Positions 15,451 to 23,201 of a stretch of 38,035 nucleotides of DNA are shown piece after piece. Position 1 is the first letter of the stretch, and the number at the start of each line of letters is the position of its first letter. The stretch spans positions 1 to 38,035 of the forward strand of contig JANXMC010000290.1 of assembly GCA_025354825.1 (NCBI GenBank). Reading direction: 5' to 3'. Below the pieces are notes generated by a model that saw nothing but the letters and a program-made list of their open reading frames with translations, searched no databases and was not told the DNA's origin. Source of the DNA: Myxococcales bacterium. GTDB taxonomy: Bacteria; Myxococcota_A; Polyangia; Polyangiales; Polyangiaceae. The position numbers and the translations under genes are program-made.

Positions 15451-16089
15451 TCAGGCCGCCTTCGTTCGCCTCACGAGGCGCAGCTTCCCCTTCTCGCCGC
15501 CGCACCAAAAGTCACCGTCGGCCGTACGATCCATGCCGGAAATCATCGCGACGGGGACGTCGATCGTCGCCGTCACCTCGCCGTCGACTCCGAGGCGCCG
15601 AAGCTCCGGCGCTTTTCCGTCGCCCGCCGCGGCGTGCCACAGCTCGTTGCCCACGCACGATACGCCTGTGACGAAACGGTCGGAGGCCAGTGTCTTTACG
15701 ACCTCGCCGGTCTTCGCGCTGATCTTATGAATCTTCGAATCGCGGTATTGACCAACATACAAATAGCCGTCGGCCCAGGCCATTCCGCTGTCTTGCCCTT
15801 TGCCCGGCGCGGGAATGCGACGAACAACCACGCCGGTCTCGGGCTCGATGACGAGAATGTCGGGGTTCGCGAGTTGGTAGATGTGTTGACCGTCGAAGGC
15901 CGTTCCCCCTTGTGCCTTGGGGACGGGAACGCGGCGTACGACCTTTTCGGCCCTTGGGTCGAACGCGACGATTTCGTCGTTGCGCGCGAACCAGACGAGC
16001 TCGCCGTCGAAGGTGACGCCGTGAATCGAAGACCCGTCTAGGATCTCGTACTCGCGAACAATCTGGGCCGTATCGTGCTGGGTCGTCAT
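15451..16089 (-). CDS. Beta-propeller (YncE/Vgb/glutaminyl-cyclase-like) protein
   Basis: A 212-aa protein built of ~40-residue beta-propeller repeats, for example VTFDGELVWFARNDEIVAFD, then NPDILVIEPETGVVVRRIPAPG and SKIHKISAKTGEVVKTL. A CxGNELWHAAAGDG strand and a closing DFWCGGEKGKLRLVRR strand follow. No signal peptide is seen, so it is probably cytoplasmic. The start at ATG 16089 has GGAG about 11 bases upstream. Proteins of this type bind or sense ligands, or act as lyases or cyclotransferases; no catalytic residue can be pointed to. It is divergent from a TPR-containing regulator 74 bases away, which may control it. Confidence 0.75.
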   Translation of the reverse strand: MTTQHDTAQIVREYEILDGSSIHGVTFDGELVWFARNDEIVAFDPRAEKVVRRVPVPKAQGGTAFDGQHIYQLANPDILVIEPETGVVVRRIPAPGKGQDSGMAWADGYLYVGQYRDSKIHKISAKTGEVVKTLASDRFVTGVSCVGNELWHAAAGDGKAPELRRLGVDGEVTATIDVPVAMISGMDRTADGDFWCGGEKGKLRLVRRTKAA

Positions 16090-16163
16090 GGTGTGTGTCT
16101 CCGTTCGAACATGAGAAGAGCGTAGGTTCGACCCGGGCGCGTCGGGAGTAACATTCGTGACGC

Positions 16164-17387
16164 ATGGCTTGGCTCACCTCCTCACCGCAAACCGATGCAG
16201 CCGATGCGCTCGCGCGCGGCGCGCCGCTCGTGGCTCTTGGTCTCGTGGCACGCGACGCCAGTGCGTTGGGCCTCGCGATGCGCGGCGTCGCCTACGCACA
16301 AATGGGCGATTACGACGTTGCGCGCGACTGCCTCGAACGCGCGACCGCCGCCCTCGACGCGACGCCGCTCGTCCGTGCACGCGCGCGGGCGGCCCTGATC
16401 GAGCTCTCGCTTCACACGGGGGATCCGGCTCCCGCAGCGCGCGACGCGCGCGACGTCGCCGATACGTTGGCCGCGCTCGGCGATGCACGAAACGAAGCGA
16501 TGCAGCGCCTGGTCGTCGCGCGCGCCGAAGTGTTGATGGGCCGCCTCGACGAGGCACGACGGATCGTGACCGCGGTCCTCGAAGGCGACCTCGCGCCCGA
16601 CGTGCGGGCCGTCGCGTGGCTCGCGCGGGCCGAGGTAGCCATCCGTGCGATCGCGCCGACGGACGCCAAAAAAGCCCTCGCGGCGGCCCGCGATGCGCTC
16701 ACCCACGCCCCGAACGACGCGCTGCTTCGTGCGCTCGATGCGCTCGACGCCGAGCTCGCCCACCCCGTCGCGCGCCTCTGTCGCCACGGCGCGGTTGTGG
16801 CAGCATCGCTGTTCGACATCGAGGCTACGACCCAAGGCCCGTGGCTCTTCGTCGACGCCTGCCGCGGCACCCTCAGCGCGGGCCGCGTGAGCGTCCCCCT
16901 GGGAAAGCGCCCCGTGCTCCTCGCGCTTCTCATGGCGCTCGCTCGCGCGTACCCCGCGTCGGTTCCGCGCGATGCGCTCGCCTCGGCGGCGTTCGACACG
17001 CGCGTCGTGAATGCGTCGCACCGCGCGCGCCTCCGCGTCGAAATCGGCCGCCTTCGCAAGCTCATGGACGGTCTCGCGGCGTCGCCCAAGGCGACCACGG
17101 ACGGCTTCGCGCTCGTGTCATCCCGGGACGTCGCCGTCCTTCTCGCCGCTACCGACGACGGCGCCGCGCGCATCGCGATGCTCCTTGCCGACGGCGCATC
17201 GTGGTCGGCACAAAGCCTGTCCGAGCACGCCGGCGTTTCACTCCGCACGGCGCAGCGCGCGCTCGTCGCGCTGGTCGCGCGCGGCGGCGCGGTGCGGTCG
17301 GGGCCGGCCCGGGAGTCGAGGTATGCGCGCCCCGGGACACCTGTCGCGTCGCGGATGTTGCTCCTCGGTCTCGTGCCGACGCCGTAG
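16164..17387 (+). CDS. TPR-containing winged-helix transcriptional regulator-like protein
   Basis: A 407-aa soluble protein. Residues ~20-200 are helical TPR-like repeats (AYAQMGDYDVARDCLERATAAL, LMGRLDEARRIVTAVLEG). Around 235-300, a segment with LGKRPVLLALLMALAR and RLRVEIGRLRKLM resembles an OmpR/BTAD-type winged helix. The C-terminus has a second helix-turn-helix (SLSEHAGVSLRTAQRALVALVARGG). This suggests a DNA-binding regulator with a sensing helical domain, in the reverse of the usual BTAD order. It is divergent from the beta-propeller gene (74 bases); apart from a GTTCGAAC palindrome at 16103-16110, nothing notable lies between them. Immediately downstream lies a kinase relic on the other strand. 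Confidence 0.72.
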   Translation: MAWLTSSPQTDAADALARGAPLVALGLVARDASALGLAMRGVAYAQMGDYDVARDCLERATAALDATPLVRARARAALIELSLHTGDPAPAARDARDVADTLAALGDARNEAMQRLVVARAEVLMGRLDEARRIVTAVLEGDLAPDVRAVAWLARAEVAIRAIAPTDAKKALAAARDALTHAPNDALLRALDALDAELAHPVARLCRHGAVVAASLFDIEATTQGPWLFVDACRGTLSAGRVSVPLGKRPVLLALLMALARAYPASVPRDALASAAFDTRVVNASHRARLRVEIGRLRKLMDGLAASPKATTDGFALVSSRDVAVLLAATDDGAARIAMLLADGASWSAQSLSEHAGVSLRTAQRALVALVARGGAVRSGPARESRYARPGTPVASRMLLLGLVPTP

Positions 17388-17434
17388 ACCGCCTGAGCGC
17401 GACGATGACGTCGAGGTCGCGCTCGGAAGGCGCG

Positions 17435-17780
17435 TTAAACGCTCCGCGGAAGTGCGCACGTGAACGTCGTGCCGCGATCCCGCGTCGACGTGACGGCGAT
17501 CGTTACGCCGTGGGAGCGCGCTATCTCGGCGACGAGTGGGCGCCATCGTCAGCGCGAGAAAAATGGGGACCGCGATGTAGCTCTCGAGTTTGTACATCTT
17601 GGGGGTGTGATGCGTTACGTAGACCGGGTCGACGCTCGCGTGCTCGATGAGGATCGGGTTTTCCCGAGAGGCGCACCTCGTGGCAAAGGGTCGTCTCGAC
17701 GTCGAGGTGCCCGCCCACCGAGAGGCCGAGCTCACCGACATGCCTACCAGGTGACTCCGCTCCCCCCCGCGCGCCCAACC
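17435..17780 (-). pseudogene. Relic of a GAF-domain sensor histidine kinase
   Basis: Pieces of one kinase read on the minus strand in three frames. Upstream, a GAF start (GLSVGGHLDVETTLCHEVR) runs in the frame of 17521-17778. The GAF continues in another frame (PILIEHASVDPVYVTHHTPK, then MYKLESYIAVPIFL). Then, in the third frame, comes the C-terminal end of a HATPase domain (VAEIARSHGVTIAVTSTRD, RGTTFTCALPRSV), ending at a TAA at 17435-17437. The middle of the GAF, the DHp region and most of the HATPase are missing, and the N-terminus is absent. This is a frameshifted gene with a large internal deletion, not a functional protein. Confidence 0.8.
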
Positions 17781-17841
17781 TACGGCCGGTCCGCTTCGGG
17801 CGCGATGGCCGCCGCGCGAACGGTGTGTATGCTCACGTCGT

Positions 17842-18102
17842 ATGTCCCTTGGTGCTTACGATACGGTTCGGGTGACGAGCCTTCTCTTGAAGAACCGCTT
17901 CGTCGACGGAACGGCGGGCGTCGTGCGGCAGCCAGTCGTGGGCGACGTTGGCGCCGTGCTGCACGTGCTCGGCGGCGGATCGGTGGCTGTAGAGTGCATC
18001 GATTCCAACGGCTTCACGCTGTGGGTCGCAGACTTTTCGGAGGACGAGCTGGAGCTCGTCGAGACGGCGGAAGAGGGCGAGCTCGCGGCCGACGCCGACT
18101 GA
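17842..18102 (+). CDS. DUF4926-like small protein
   Basis: An 86-aa protein from ATG 17842. It contains YDTVRVTSLLL, VVGDVGAVLHVLGGGSVAVECID and a closing FSEDELELVE. This fits the small SH3-like beta-barrel of the DUF4926 family, whose members often sit beside toxin-, nuclease- or immunity-like small genes. It is followed after 10 bases by a truncated 49-aa ORF, suggesting that it was the first gene of a two-gene unit now broken by a rearrangement. It looks intact itself; function unknown. Confidence 0.72.
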   Translation: MSLGAYDTVRVTSLLLKNRFVDGTAGVVRQPVVGDVGAVLHVLGGGSVAVECIDSNGFTLWVADFSEDELELVETAEEGELAADAD

Positions 18103-18112
18103 GGGGCACGCG

Positions 18113-18262
18113 ATGAGCACGACAGGCGAAGCCGCCCCGTGTGACGGATCGGAGTCCGTGTTCGGCATTACCCACTACGATGCAAACGGCTACGAAGTGG
18201 CCGTTAGTTTGTACCGCTGCGACTGCGTGTACGAATGGAGGGCCGCCTTGGTCGACGAATAG
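18113..18262 (+). pseudogene. Truncated 49-aa ORF joined to antisense SDR sequence
   Basis: An ORF of 49 codons begins at ATG 18113, 10 bases after the DUF4926-like gene. Its first ~31 codons (through FGITHYDANGYEVAV) look like the start of a real small protein. From about 18200 onward the codons are simply the antisense of the SDR fragment, whose recognisable coding sequence begins there on the other strand. The likely reading is the 5' stump of a gene cut by the event that brought in the SDR piece. No family is recognised. It could still be translated, so the pseudogene label is an inference. Confidence 0.45.
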
Positions 18263-18495
18263 CCGGCCGAAAGCGCGAGGGGGACGAAGCCGAGCACTGA
18301 CGAAACGTTGATGACCGTCGCCGACGGCTGCTTCTTGAAGTGCTCGATGAGCGCCGACGTCATGCGAATCGGTCCGGCGAGATTGCTGGTGAGCGTCGAG
18401 ATCAACACGTCGTCGTCGACCGCGCCTCCCGCGTCGTCGATCGCCATGATTCCGGCGTTGTTGATGCGAACGTTGAGATTTGGATATTTCCGTTC
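18190..18495 (-). pseudogene. Internal fragment of a short-chain dehydrogenase (DltE-like SDR)
   Basis: About 100 residues of a classical SDR are readable on the minus strand. They include KYPNLNVRINNAGIM (the NNAG motif), LISTLTSNLAGPIRMTSALI, TVINVSSVLGFVPL with the active-site Ser region, and YSSTKAALHSYTQSQRYKL with the catalytic Tyr and Lys. The N-terminal cofactor-binding third is absent, with no homologous sequence before about 18495. The C-terminal ~70 residues are replaced by a stop at 18190-18192. The fragment therefore lacks NAD(P) binding and cannot be a working enzyme. It lies on the same strand just downstream of the VOC gene. Confidence 0.8.
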
Positions 18496-18510
18496 GCGTG
18501 AGCCTGGGCT

Positions 18511-18924
18511 TCAAGTCGTCGTCGCGTTTGCTCCACGCCGCCCTTGGGCAAACTCGACGGCGTAGCCGTCGGGGTCGAACGCCGTCATCGATCGCTCCCA
18601 CGGCTCTTCGTGGGGCGGCGTGTGAAACACCACCCCCTTGGCCTTCAGCTCTTCGTACAGGCCGTCGAGATCGTCGGTACTAAACTCGACGTGAATCGCC
18701 CGCTTCTGTTCGGGGGTGCTCTGCGCGACCCCCTCTTTGCTCGCCTCGGCATGGGACAAGAGGCCAATCGTCCCCGCGCCAACGCGAATCATCGCGAAGG
18801 CGGGGGGCGCGCTCACTTCGATTCGGAGCCCCAGCTTGCCGCCGTAGAAAGCCATCGATTGCTCGACGCTCTCGACGGTGAGCGTGAGCCCTTCGAAGCG
18901 CATTTCGGTTTTGGTCGTCGTCAT
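18511..18924 (-). CDS. VOC (glyoxalase/bleomycin-resistance) family protein
   Basis: A 137-aa single vicinal-oxygen-chelate fold protein. It opens with LTLTVESVEQSMAFYGGKLG and contains AMIRVGAGTIGLLSH. It closes with the second betaalphabetabetabeta module (HVEFSTDDLDGLYEELKAKG, MTAFDPDGYAVEFAQG; terminal Glu as likely metal ligand). Activity could be glyoxalase-like, dioxygenase-like or drug binding. ATG 18924 is preferred over the upstream ATG at 19005, because that would overlap the TldE gene; it then starts 10 bases after the TldE stop, as third gene of the TldD-TldE-VOC operon. Confidence 0.85.
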   Translation of the reverse strand: MTTTKTEMRFEGLTLTVESVEQSMAFYGGKLGLRIEVSAPPAFAMIRVGAGTIGLLSHAEASKEGVAQSTPEQKRAIHVEFSTDDLDGLYEELKAKGVVFHTPPHEEPWERSMTAFDPDGYAVEFAQGRRGANATTT

Positions 18925-18934
18925 GATTTCGCCG

Positions 18935-20287
18935 CTAAACCGCGTCGGAGATCGACGCGAGGTTGAAGTCGTTCGTGCGGATCGTAGGCACATGCCAATG
19001 GCCACCCTCGCCGGGCGTTCGCACAGTGGCGGCCGTCATGGCGTCGATGTTCTTCAACATGTTGGCGGGCGACTCGTTGAAGCGGAAGTTGTTCACCGGG
19101 CCGACGATGGCGCCGTTTTCCACGAGAAATACGCCGTCGCGGGTGAGCCCGGTGATGAGCATCGCGCGTGGATCGAGCCAGCGCGTATACCAAAAACGGG
19201 TGATGAGAAGCCCGCGCTTCACACCTGTGAGAAGGTCGGCCGGACTCTTCGCGTCGCCGCCGTGCAGGCGCAACGTGTCGTGAAAGCCCGTCGCAGCTTT
19301 CCCCTGCTTCGCCGCCCAATAGCGGCTGTAGCGAAGGTTTTTCAGTGTCCCCTGATCGATCCACGCGGTGGGCGCGAGCGGGACGCCGTCGTCGTCGAAC
19401 ACGGCGCCGGGCGCAAGCGGATCGGCCGGGTCGGACGTTAGCGTGATGGACTTGGGAAAGAGGGTCTCTCCCACGCGGGTGCCGCCGCCGGCCTTCGTAA
19501 AGTACGACCGCCCTTCGTCGGCTTTGCGCGCGTCGAGCGACCAGAAGAGCGACTGGAGAAGCTCGGAGACGGCCGCGGGTTCGAGAATGACCGTGTACTT
19601 CCCTGGCTCGAGCCGGCGGGGGCCTTTCGACGTTGCGCCCTTCTCGGCCGCCGTGCGACCGATCGCGCTGCCGACGATCTCGTCTGCCTTGTGAGATGCT
19701 GCGCCTCCCCACCCGGAGCCGGTGCCGTCTTTCGTGCGCGCGGTGGCGGTGAGCTCGGCGTAGGTTTCGCTTCGCTTCGCGCGCAGCCCCGCCGACGTGC
19801 CGCGCATATGAAGTGACGACCAGTGCTCGTAGAAGCCTGCGCCGTCGAGGGATCGCCCCTCCGCCGCGGCGACCGACCCCTCGATGGCAGTCAAACGGCC
19901 GGCGGCTCCAAACGCGTTGGTGGCGTCGTCGAACAGAACGGGCGCGGGGGCGTAGGTCTGCGGGCCCAGCACCGCCATCAACTCGGGATCTTCGGGGGCG
20001 AGGTGCGCCATCGCCGCCGTGCGCTCGACCAGCGCGCGCAGCGAGGCTGCGTCCGTCTGGTTCGTCGACGACTCGGCGCGCCGCTTTCCGAAGGCGAGCT
20101 CGAGGCGTATCTGCATGCTCTCCGTATCGCCCGACGACGTAATCTCATTGCGCGCATACCGCGTATTCGCCGAATGCCAACCGTGCACATGGGCGCTTGC
20201 TTCGGCGCCGTGAGCATATTTTTTCGAGAGATCGAGAAGCGTCTCGAGCGTCGACTCGACGTCACGCATTTGAAGAGTGGTGCTCAT
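18935..20287 (-). CDS. TldD/PmbA-family protein (TldE-like partner)
   Basis: A 450-aa member of the TldD/PmbA family without the HExxxH zinc motif, so it corresponds to the non-catalytic PmbA/TldE partner. Recognisable are RYARNEITSSGDTESMQI, AGLRAKRSETYAEL, RRLEPGKYTVILEPAAV and the C-terminal GLTRDGVFLVENGAIVGPVN. In E. coli the TldD/TldE heterodimer is a metalloprotease that processes small peptides (microcin B17 precursor, CcdA). The start codon overlaps the stop of the TldD gene in an ATGA (20284-20287), showing translational coupling. No signal peptide is visible at this start, in contrast to its partner. Confidence 0.88.
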   Translation of the reverse strand: MSTTLQMRDVESTLETLLDLSKKYAHGAEASAHVHGWHSANTRYARNEITSSGDTESMQIRLELAFGKRRAESSTNQTDAASLRALVERTAAMAHLAPEDPELMAVLGPQTYAPAPVLFDDATNAFGAAGRLTAIEGSVAAAEGRSLDGAGFYEHWSSLHMRGTSAGLRAKRSETYAELTATARTKDGTGSGWGGAASHKADEIVGSAIGRTAAEKGATSKGPRRLEPGKYTVILEPAAVSELLQSLFWSLDARKADEGRSYFTKAGGGTRVGETLFPKSITLTSDPADPLAPGAVFDDDGVPLAPTAWIDQGTLKNLRYSRYWAAKQGKAATGFHDTLRLHGGDAKSPADLLTGVKRGLLITRFWYTRWLDPRAMLITGLTRDGVFLVENGAIVGPVNNFRFNESPANMLKNIDAMTAATVRTPGEGGHWHVPTIRTNDFNLASISDAV

Positions 20288-21864
20288 GACTTGGACCCAC
20301 CGCGCGTATTGAGAATGTTTACCTGGGAAAAGCGAGCGGGCGGGCAGCCGTGGCTCACGGCATTCGTCTGCGACGGCTCGCCTTTGCCGTCGTGCAGCGA
20401 TCCGTGAAGCTCCCAACTTTTTTCGTCGCCCAACATGTCGCACGAGTTCCAAAATTCGACCGAGTTGGATTGGTAGGCCACGTCACGAAGCGGGCCTGTG
20501 ACCTTGCCCCCCTTGATCTCGTGAAATGTCTGACCACCGAATTGGAAGTTGTACCGTTGGTGGTCGATGGACCACGAGCCGTTCCCCGATACCAAAATAC
20601 CGTCGTCCGTCGCGGCGATGACTTCGGCCAGACCAACGCCCGCCTTCGCACCCGGCGCGAGGGAGACGTTGGGCATTCGTTGAAACGGGATCGACGCGTA
20701 GTCCTCGGCGTAGGACGTGCCTCGCGACGCCTTTTCGCCAATCCACCCCGCTTGATCGCGGGTCGTTTGATATCCGACGAAAAGGCCGTCTTTCACCAGA
20801 TCCCACTTCTGCGTCTTCACGCCGTCGTCGTCGTAGCCGCAAGTGGCGAGGCCACCGGGCACGGTTTTGTCGGCGTAGAGCGTAACGTGGGGCGCCGCGT
20901 ATTTGAGCTTGCCGAGCTTGTCGGGCGTCGCGAACGACGTCCCTGCGAAGTTCGCTTCATACCCTAGAGCGCGATCGAGCTCTGTCGGGTGCCCCACCGA
21001 TTCGTGGATCGTGAGCCAAAGGTTCGACGGCGTGAGAACGAGATTGCGCTTCCCCGGAACCACGGACGGCGCACGCAGCTTCGCAACGGCGTCTTCGGCG
21101 ATGCGCCGGGCGTCGGCGCGGAGCGGCGCGCTCGCGATGTATTCCCAACCGGTTTGGCGCGGTGGAAGCTCGCTCTCCCGGGTCACGAAATCGCCTGTCG
21201 CAGCGTCGCTCGCGGTGACCTGGTAGCCGGCTCCGAGGCGCACGATCGACTGCTCGATGAGCGAGCCTTCGGACGACGCGAACAGCTTCCATTCGCCGAG
21301 CGCCTCACACCACGCACTGCAGAACTTCACGCCGGCGACGGCCTTCGCCTCGGGCCAAATCGACAAGAGCATCGCGGCGCGATCGGCCAGGGGGACGGTG
21401 AACGGATCGACCTTCGTCGGCGTCGCCCACGACGCGCGGTAGGTCGGCACGGGCGCGAGCTCGACGGGGCGCTTTTGGAGCTTGGCGTTCGTGAGCGCAA
21501 TCTCGACGGCGCGCTGCGCGACCGCCTCTGCGACGGCGCCGTCGACCTTGGACGCGGCGGAGAAACCCCACGCGCCTTTTGCGACGACGCGCACGCCGAT
21601 GCCGTAGCTTTCACCCGACGCGACGGTGACGACGTGGTCTTCTCGGGTCGCAACATTTTCGTTTCGTCGCCGCACGAGGCGCGCGTCGGCGTAGCTCGCC
21701 CCCGCGCGCTTCGCCGCCACGAGGGCCCGCTCGAGAACTTCGGCGAGCGTGCGGTCGGCAATAGGGCCGCGCGCCGATTGCATCTGCTCGCGAGAGCCTG
21801 CGCAGGCCGACGCGAGGCCGGCCGCGGCGCTCGTTAGGAGGAAGTGACGTCTTGAAAAAGCCAT
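20284..21864 (-). CDS. TldD-like zinc metallopeptidase with Tat/lipoprotein-type signal
   Basis: A 526-aa TldD-family protease subunit. The zinc motif is clear as TIHESVGHPTELDRALGYEA (HESVGH at residues 287-292). A Cys near the C-terminus (SHGCPPARF) is in the right place for the third metal ligand. Unlike cytoplasmic E. coli TldD, it begins with a twin-arginine signal (SRRHFLLTSAAAGLASAC), with Cys21 possibly lipidated. This predicts Tat export and anchoring in the membrane. It is coupled to the TldE-like gene by a 4-base overlap. A perfect 8-bp inverted repeat directly abuts the ATG at 21864, and no Shine-Dalgarno sequence is seen. Confidence 0.9.
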   Translation of the reverse strand: MAFSRRHFLLTSAAAGLASACAGSREQMQSARGPIADRTLAEVLERALVAAKRAGASYADARLVRRRNENVATREDHVVTVASGESYGIGVRVVAKGAWGFSAASKVDGAVAEAVAQRAVEIALTNAKLQKRPVELAPVPTYRASWATPTKVDPFTVPLADRAAMLLSIWPEAKAVAGVKFCSAWCEALGEWKLFASSEGSLIEQSIVRLGAGYQVTASDAATGDFVTRESELPPRQTGWEYIASAPLRADARRIAEDAVAKLRAPSVVPGKRNLVLTPSNLWLTIHESVGHPTELDRALGYEANFAGTSFATPDKLGKLKYAAPHVTLYADKTVPGGLATCGYDDDGVKTQKWDLVKDGLFVGYQTTRDQAGWIGEKASRGTSYAEDYASIPFQRMPNVSLAPGAKAGVGLAEVIAATDDGILVSGNGSWSIDHQRYNFQFGGQTFHEIKGGKVTGPLRDVAYQSNSVEFWNSCDMLGDEKSWELHGSLHDGKGEPSQTNAVSHGCPPARFSQVNILNTRGGSKS

Positions 21865-21887
21865 GGCGATTCATACGACGAATCGCC
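21865..21887. promoter_or_regulatory. 8-bp inverted repeat abutting the TldD start codon
   Basis: GGCGATTC at 21865-21872 and GAATCGCC at 21880-21887 are exact inverted copies with a 7-base loop. On the minus-strand transcript this hairpin would end at the base before the ATG at 21864, exactly where a ribosome binding site should be. It could be an operator or a translational control hairpin. Confidence 0.45.
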
Positions 21888-21943
21888 CCCGTGCGGGCAG
21901 AGGCATTGTGTACGGCGGGGAACGCCGTCGGAGCGTCAGAGCC

Positions 21944-22687
21944 CTACGCCGCGCGCTCTTTGATCTGGTCCACGTCCTCTTCGACCCGCGCGATCGACTC
22001 CTTCATCACTTTCGCCGGAAGGGCCGAATAGGCGAGCGCACCGACGATGCCGCCGATTACCACGAACAGCCCCGCGGCGACCAGGGCGACGACGACCGAT
22101 GCGCCGAGCGCCAGGACGGCCGCAACTGCGAAGAGCGAGAGGCTCACGGTGACGGCGACGACGGCAATGACAAAGCCAAGGGCCGCATTTTTCGCCGCAC
22201 CGAGCTCCTGCTTTACTTCGTCCTTCGCAAGCTCCACCTCGATCCGAACGAGGTCGCCGGTGCTCTCGAGCGCCTGCTTGACGAGGGCCGCAACGCCCAG
22301 GCCGTCGAGCCCCGTTCGGCTCACTGTGATGGCGCGCTCTCCAGAGATACGTTGGGCGTGCGCCTGCGAGTTGGTGGACTCGGTACGCGCGTGCTCGTCG
22401 ATGATTCCGGCGCCGCCTTGGAAAACTCTCTCGATCCGCCGAATCATTCGCTCGAGCATGGCCCACTCCTCGAAAGGGACGTCGAGCTTCTCGAGCTCGT
22501 CATACACTTCTTGAACACGGCCCCGTGCCGGCGCCGCAATTTTGGTTGGATCGGCGACGCGCCCGGCCACGTCCCACAGTCTGTGAATCTCATTCTGAAT
22601 GCGTCGCGCTTCAGGAGAGGCGACCAGGTACGCATGACGCTCGAGGGCCGTCTTCGTCATCGCCGCGCGCACTTTGGCCACCTTCAC
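21944..22687 (-). CDS. Holin-X-like (phage holin family) membrane protein with helical N-terminal domain
   Basis: About 247 aa if started at the GTG at 22687. The N-terminal ~110 residues are helical and charged (ERHAYLVASPEARRIQNEIH, YDELEKLDVPFEEWAMLERM). The C-terminal half resembles the holin-X/DUF family: a juxtamembrane helix (LVKQALESTGDLVRIEVELA) followed by two long hydrophobic helices and a cytoplasmic tail (EDVDQIKERAA). Despite the family name these are ordinary bacterial membrane proteins, and no phage genes are nearby. The start is uncertain: the frame is open to 22831, inside the upstream VOC gene, and an ATG also exists near 22660. Confidence 0.7.
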   Translation of the reverse strand: MKVAKVRAAMTKTALERHAYLVASPEARRIQNEIHRLWDVAGRVADPTKIAAPARGRVQEVYDELEKLDVPFEEWAMLERMIRRIERVFQGGAGIIDEHARTESTNSQAHAQRISGERAITVSRTGLDGLGVAALVKQALESTGDLVRIEVELAKDEVKQELGAAKNAALGFVIAVVAVTVSLSLFAVAAVLALGASVVVALVAAGLFVVIGGIVGALAYSALPAKVMKESIARVEEDVDQIKERAA

Positions 22688-22727
22688 CGCCTTGCCGCGC
22701 AGCAGGAGGTCACTCAGCGAACCTACG

Positions 22728-23093
22728 TCACGCTTCGCCGTTGAAGCCGACGTGATTCCCTTCCGTGTCGCGGATGATCGCGATGAACCCCTCGGGGCCG
22801 ATGGCCATCTTCGGCAGCACGATCGACGCATTCGCTTCGTCGACGCGGGCGAGGATCGCGTCGAGCTGGTTGCCGGCGTTGAGATAAATCATGACCCCCT
22901 TGTCGCGGGGCCGCTTCGGATCTTCCGCGAGCGCTCCGCCGGCGCCGGGCTCTTCGTAGGGGAAAACGGCGTACGGCATGCCGTTGCCCATCGTCCCGCG
23001 GCGCAGCGTCGCGCCGAGGAGCGTCTCGTAGCAGCGGGCCGCGCGATCGAGATTCTCGACGGGGATTTCGAACCAGTTCAGAGCGTTTTTCAC
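22728..23093 (-). CDS. VOC family protein
   Basis: A 121-aa vicinal-oxygen-chelate protein. It begins NALNWFEIPVENLDRAARCY, has a mid-part with MPYAVFPYEEPGAGGALAE, and ends with IGPEGFIAIIRDTEGNHVGF. The sequence resembles small glyoxalase-like proteins (YP_-type PhnB/VOC relatives), activity unknown. The GTG at 23093, with GAGG in front, is chosen over the ATG at 23120. It is downstream of zwf on the same strand after 108 bases, and the holin-X-like gene follows. Confidence 0.88.
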   Translation of the reverse strand: MKNALNWFEIPVENLDRAARCYETLLGATLRRGTMGNGMPYAVFPYEEPGAGGALAEDPKRPRDKGVMIYLNAGNQLDAILARVDEANASIVLPKMAIGPEGFIAIIRDTEGNHVGFNGEA

Positions 23094-23180
23094 GATGCCA
23101 CCTCGGTCTGCACGACGCACACGCCCCTGCGCCGCGGAAGTGCGGCGCTCGGAGGCGCAGAGGCAGACTGACGGAGGTCG

Positions 23181-23200
23181 CTGTCAGGTGTATGTCAGGT
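23181..23200. repeat. Direct repeat with 11-base period, Pho-box-like
   Basis: TGTCAGGT occurs at 23182-23189 and again at 23193-23200; the phasing (CTGTCA, then ATGTCA 11 bases later) matches tandem sites of OmpR/PhoB-type regulators. It lies just past the zwf stop, upstream of the VOC gene but in the opposite orientation to it. Confidence 0.35.
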
Positions 23201-23201
23201 A

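Noticed and set aside
16157-17650. 497-codon frame overlapping the TPR regulator
   Set aside because: Out-of-frame shadow, very Arg-rich; the frame starting at 16164 has coherent TPR and HTH segments.
21944-22687. Holin-like protein as evidence of prophage
   Set aside because: No other phage genes nearby; the family is widespread in non-phage contexts.
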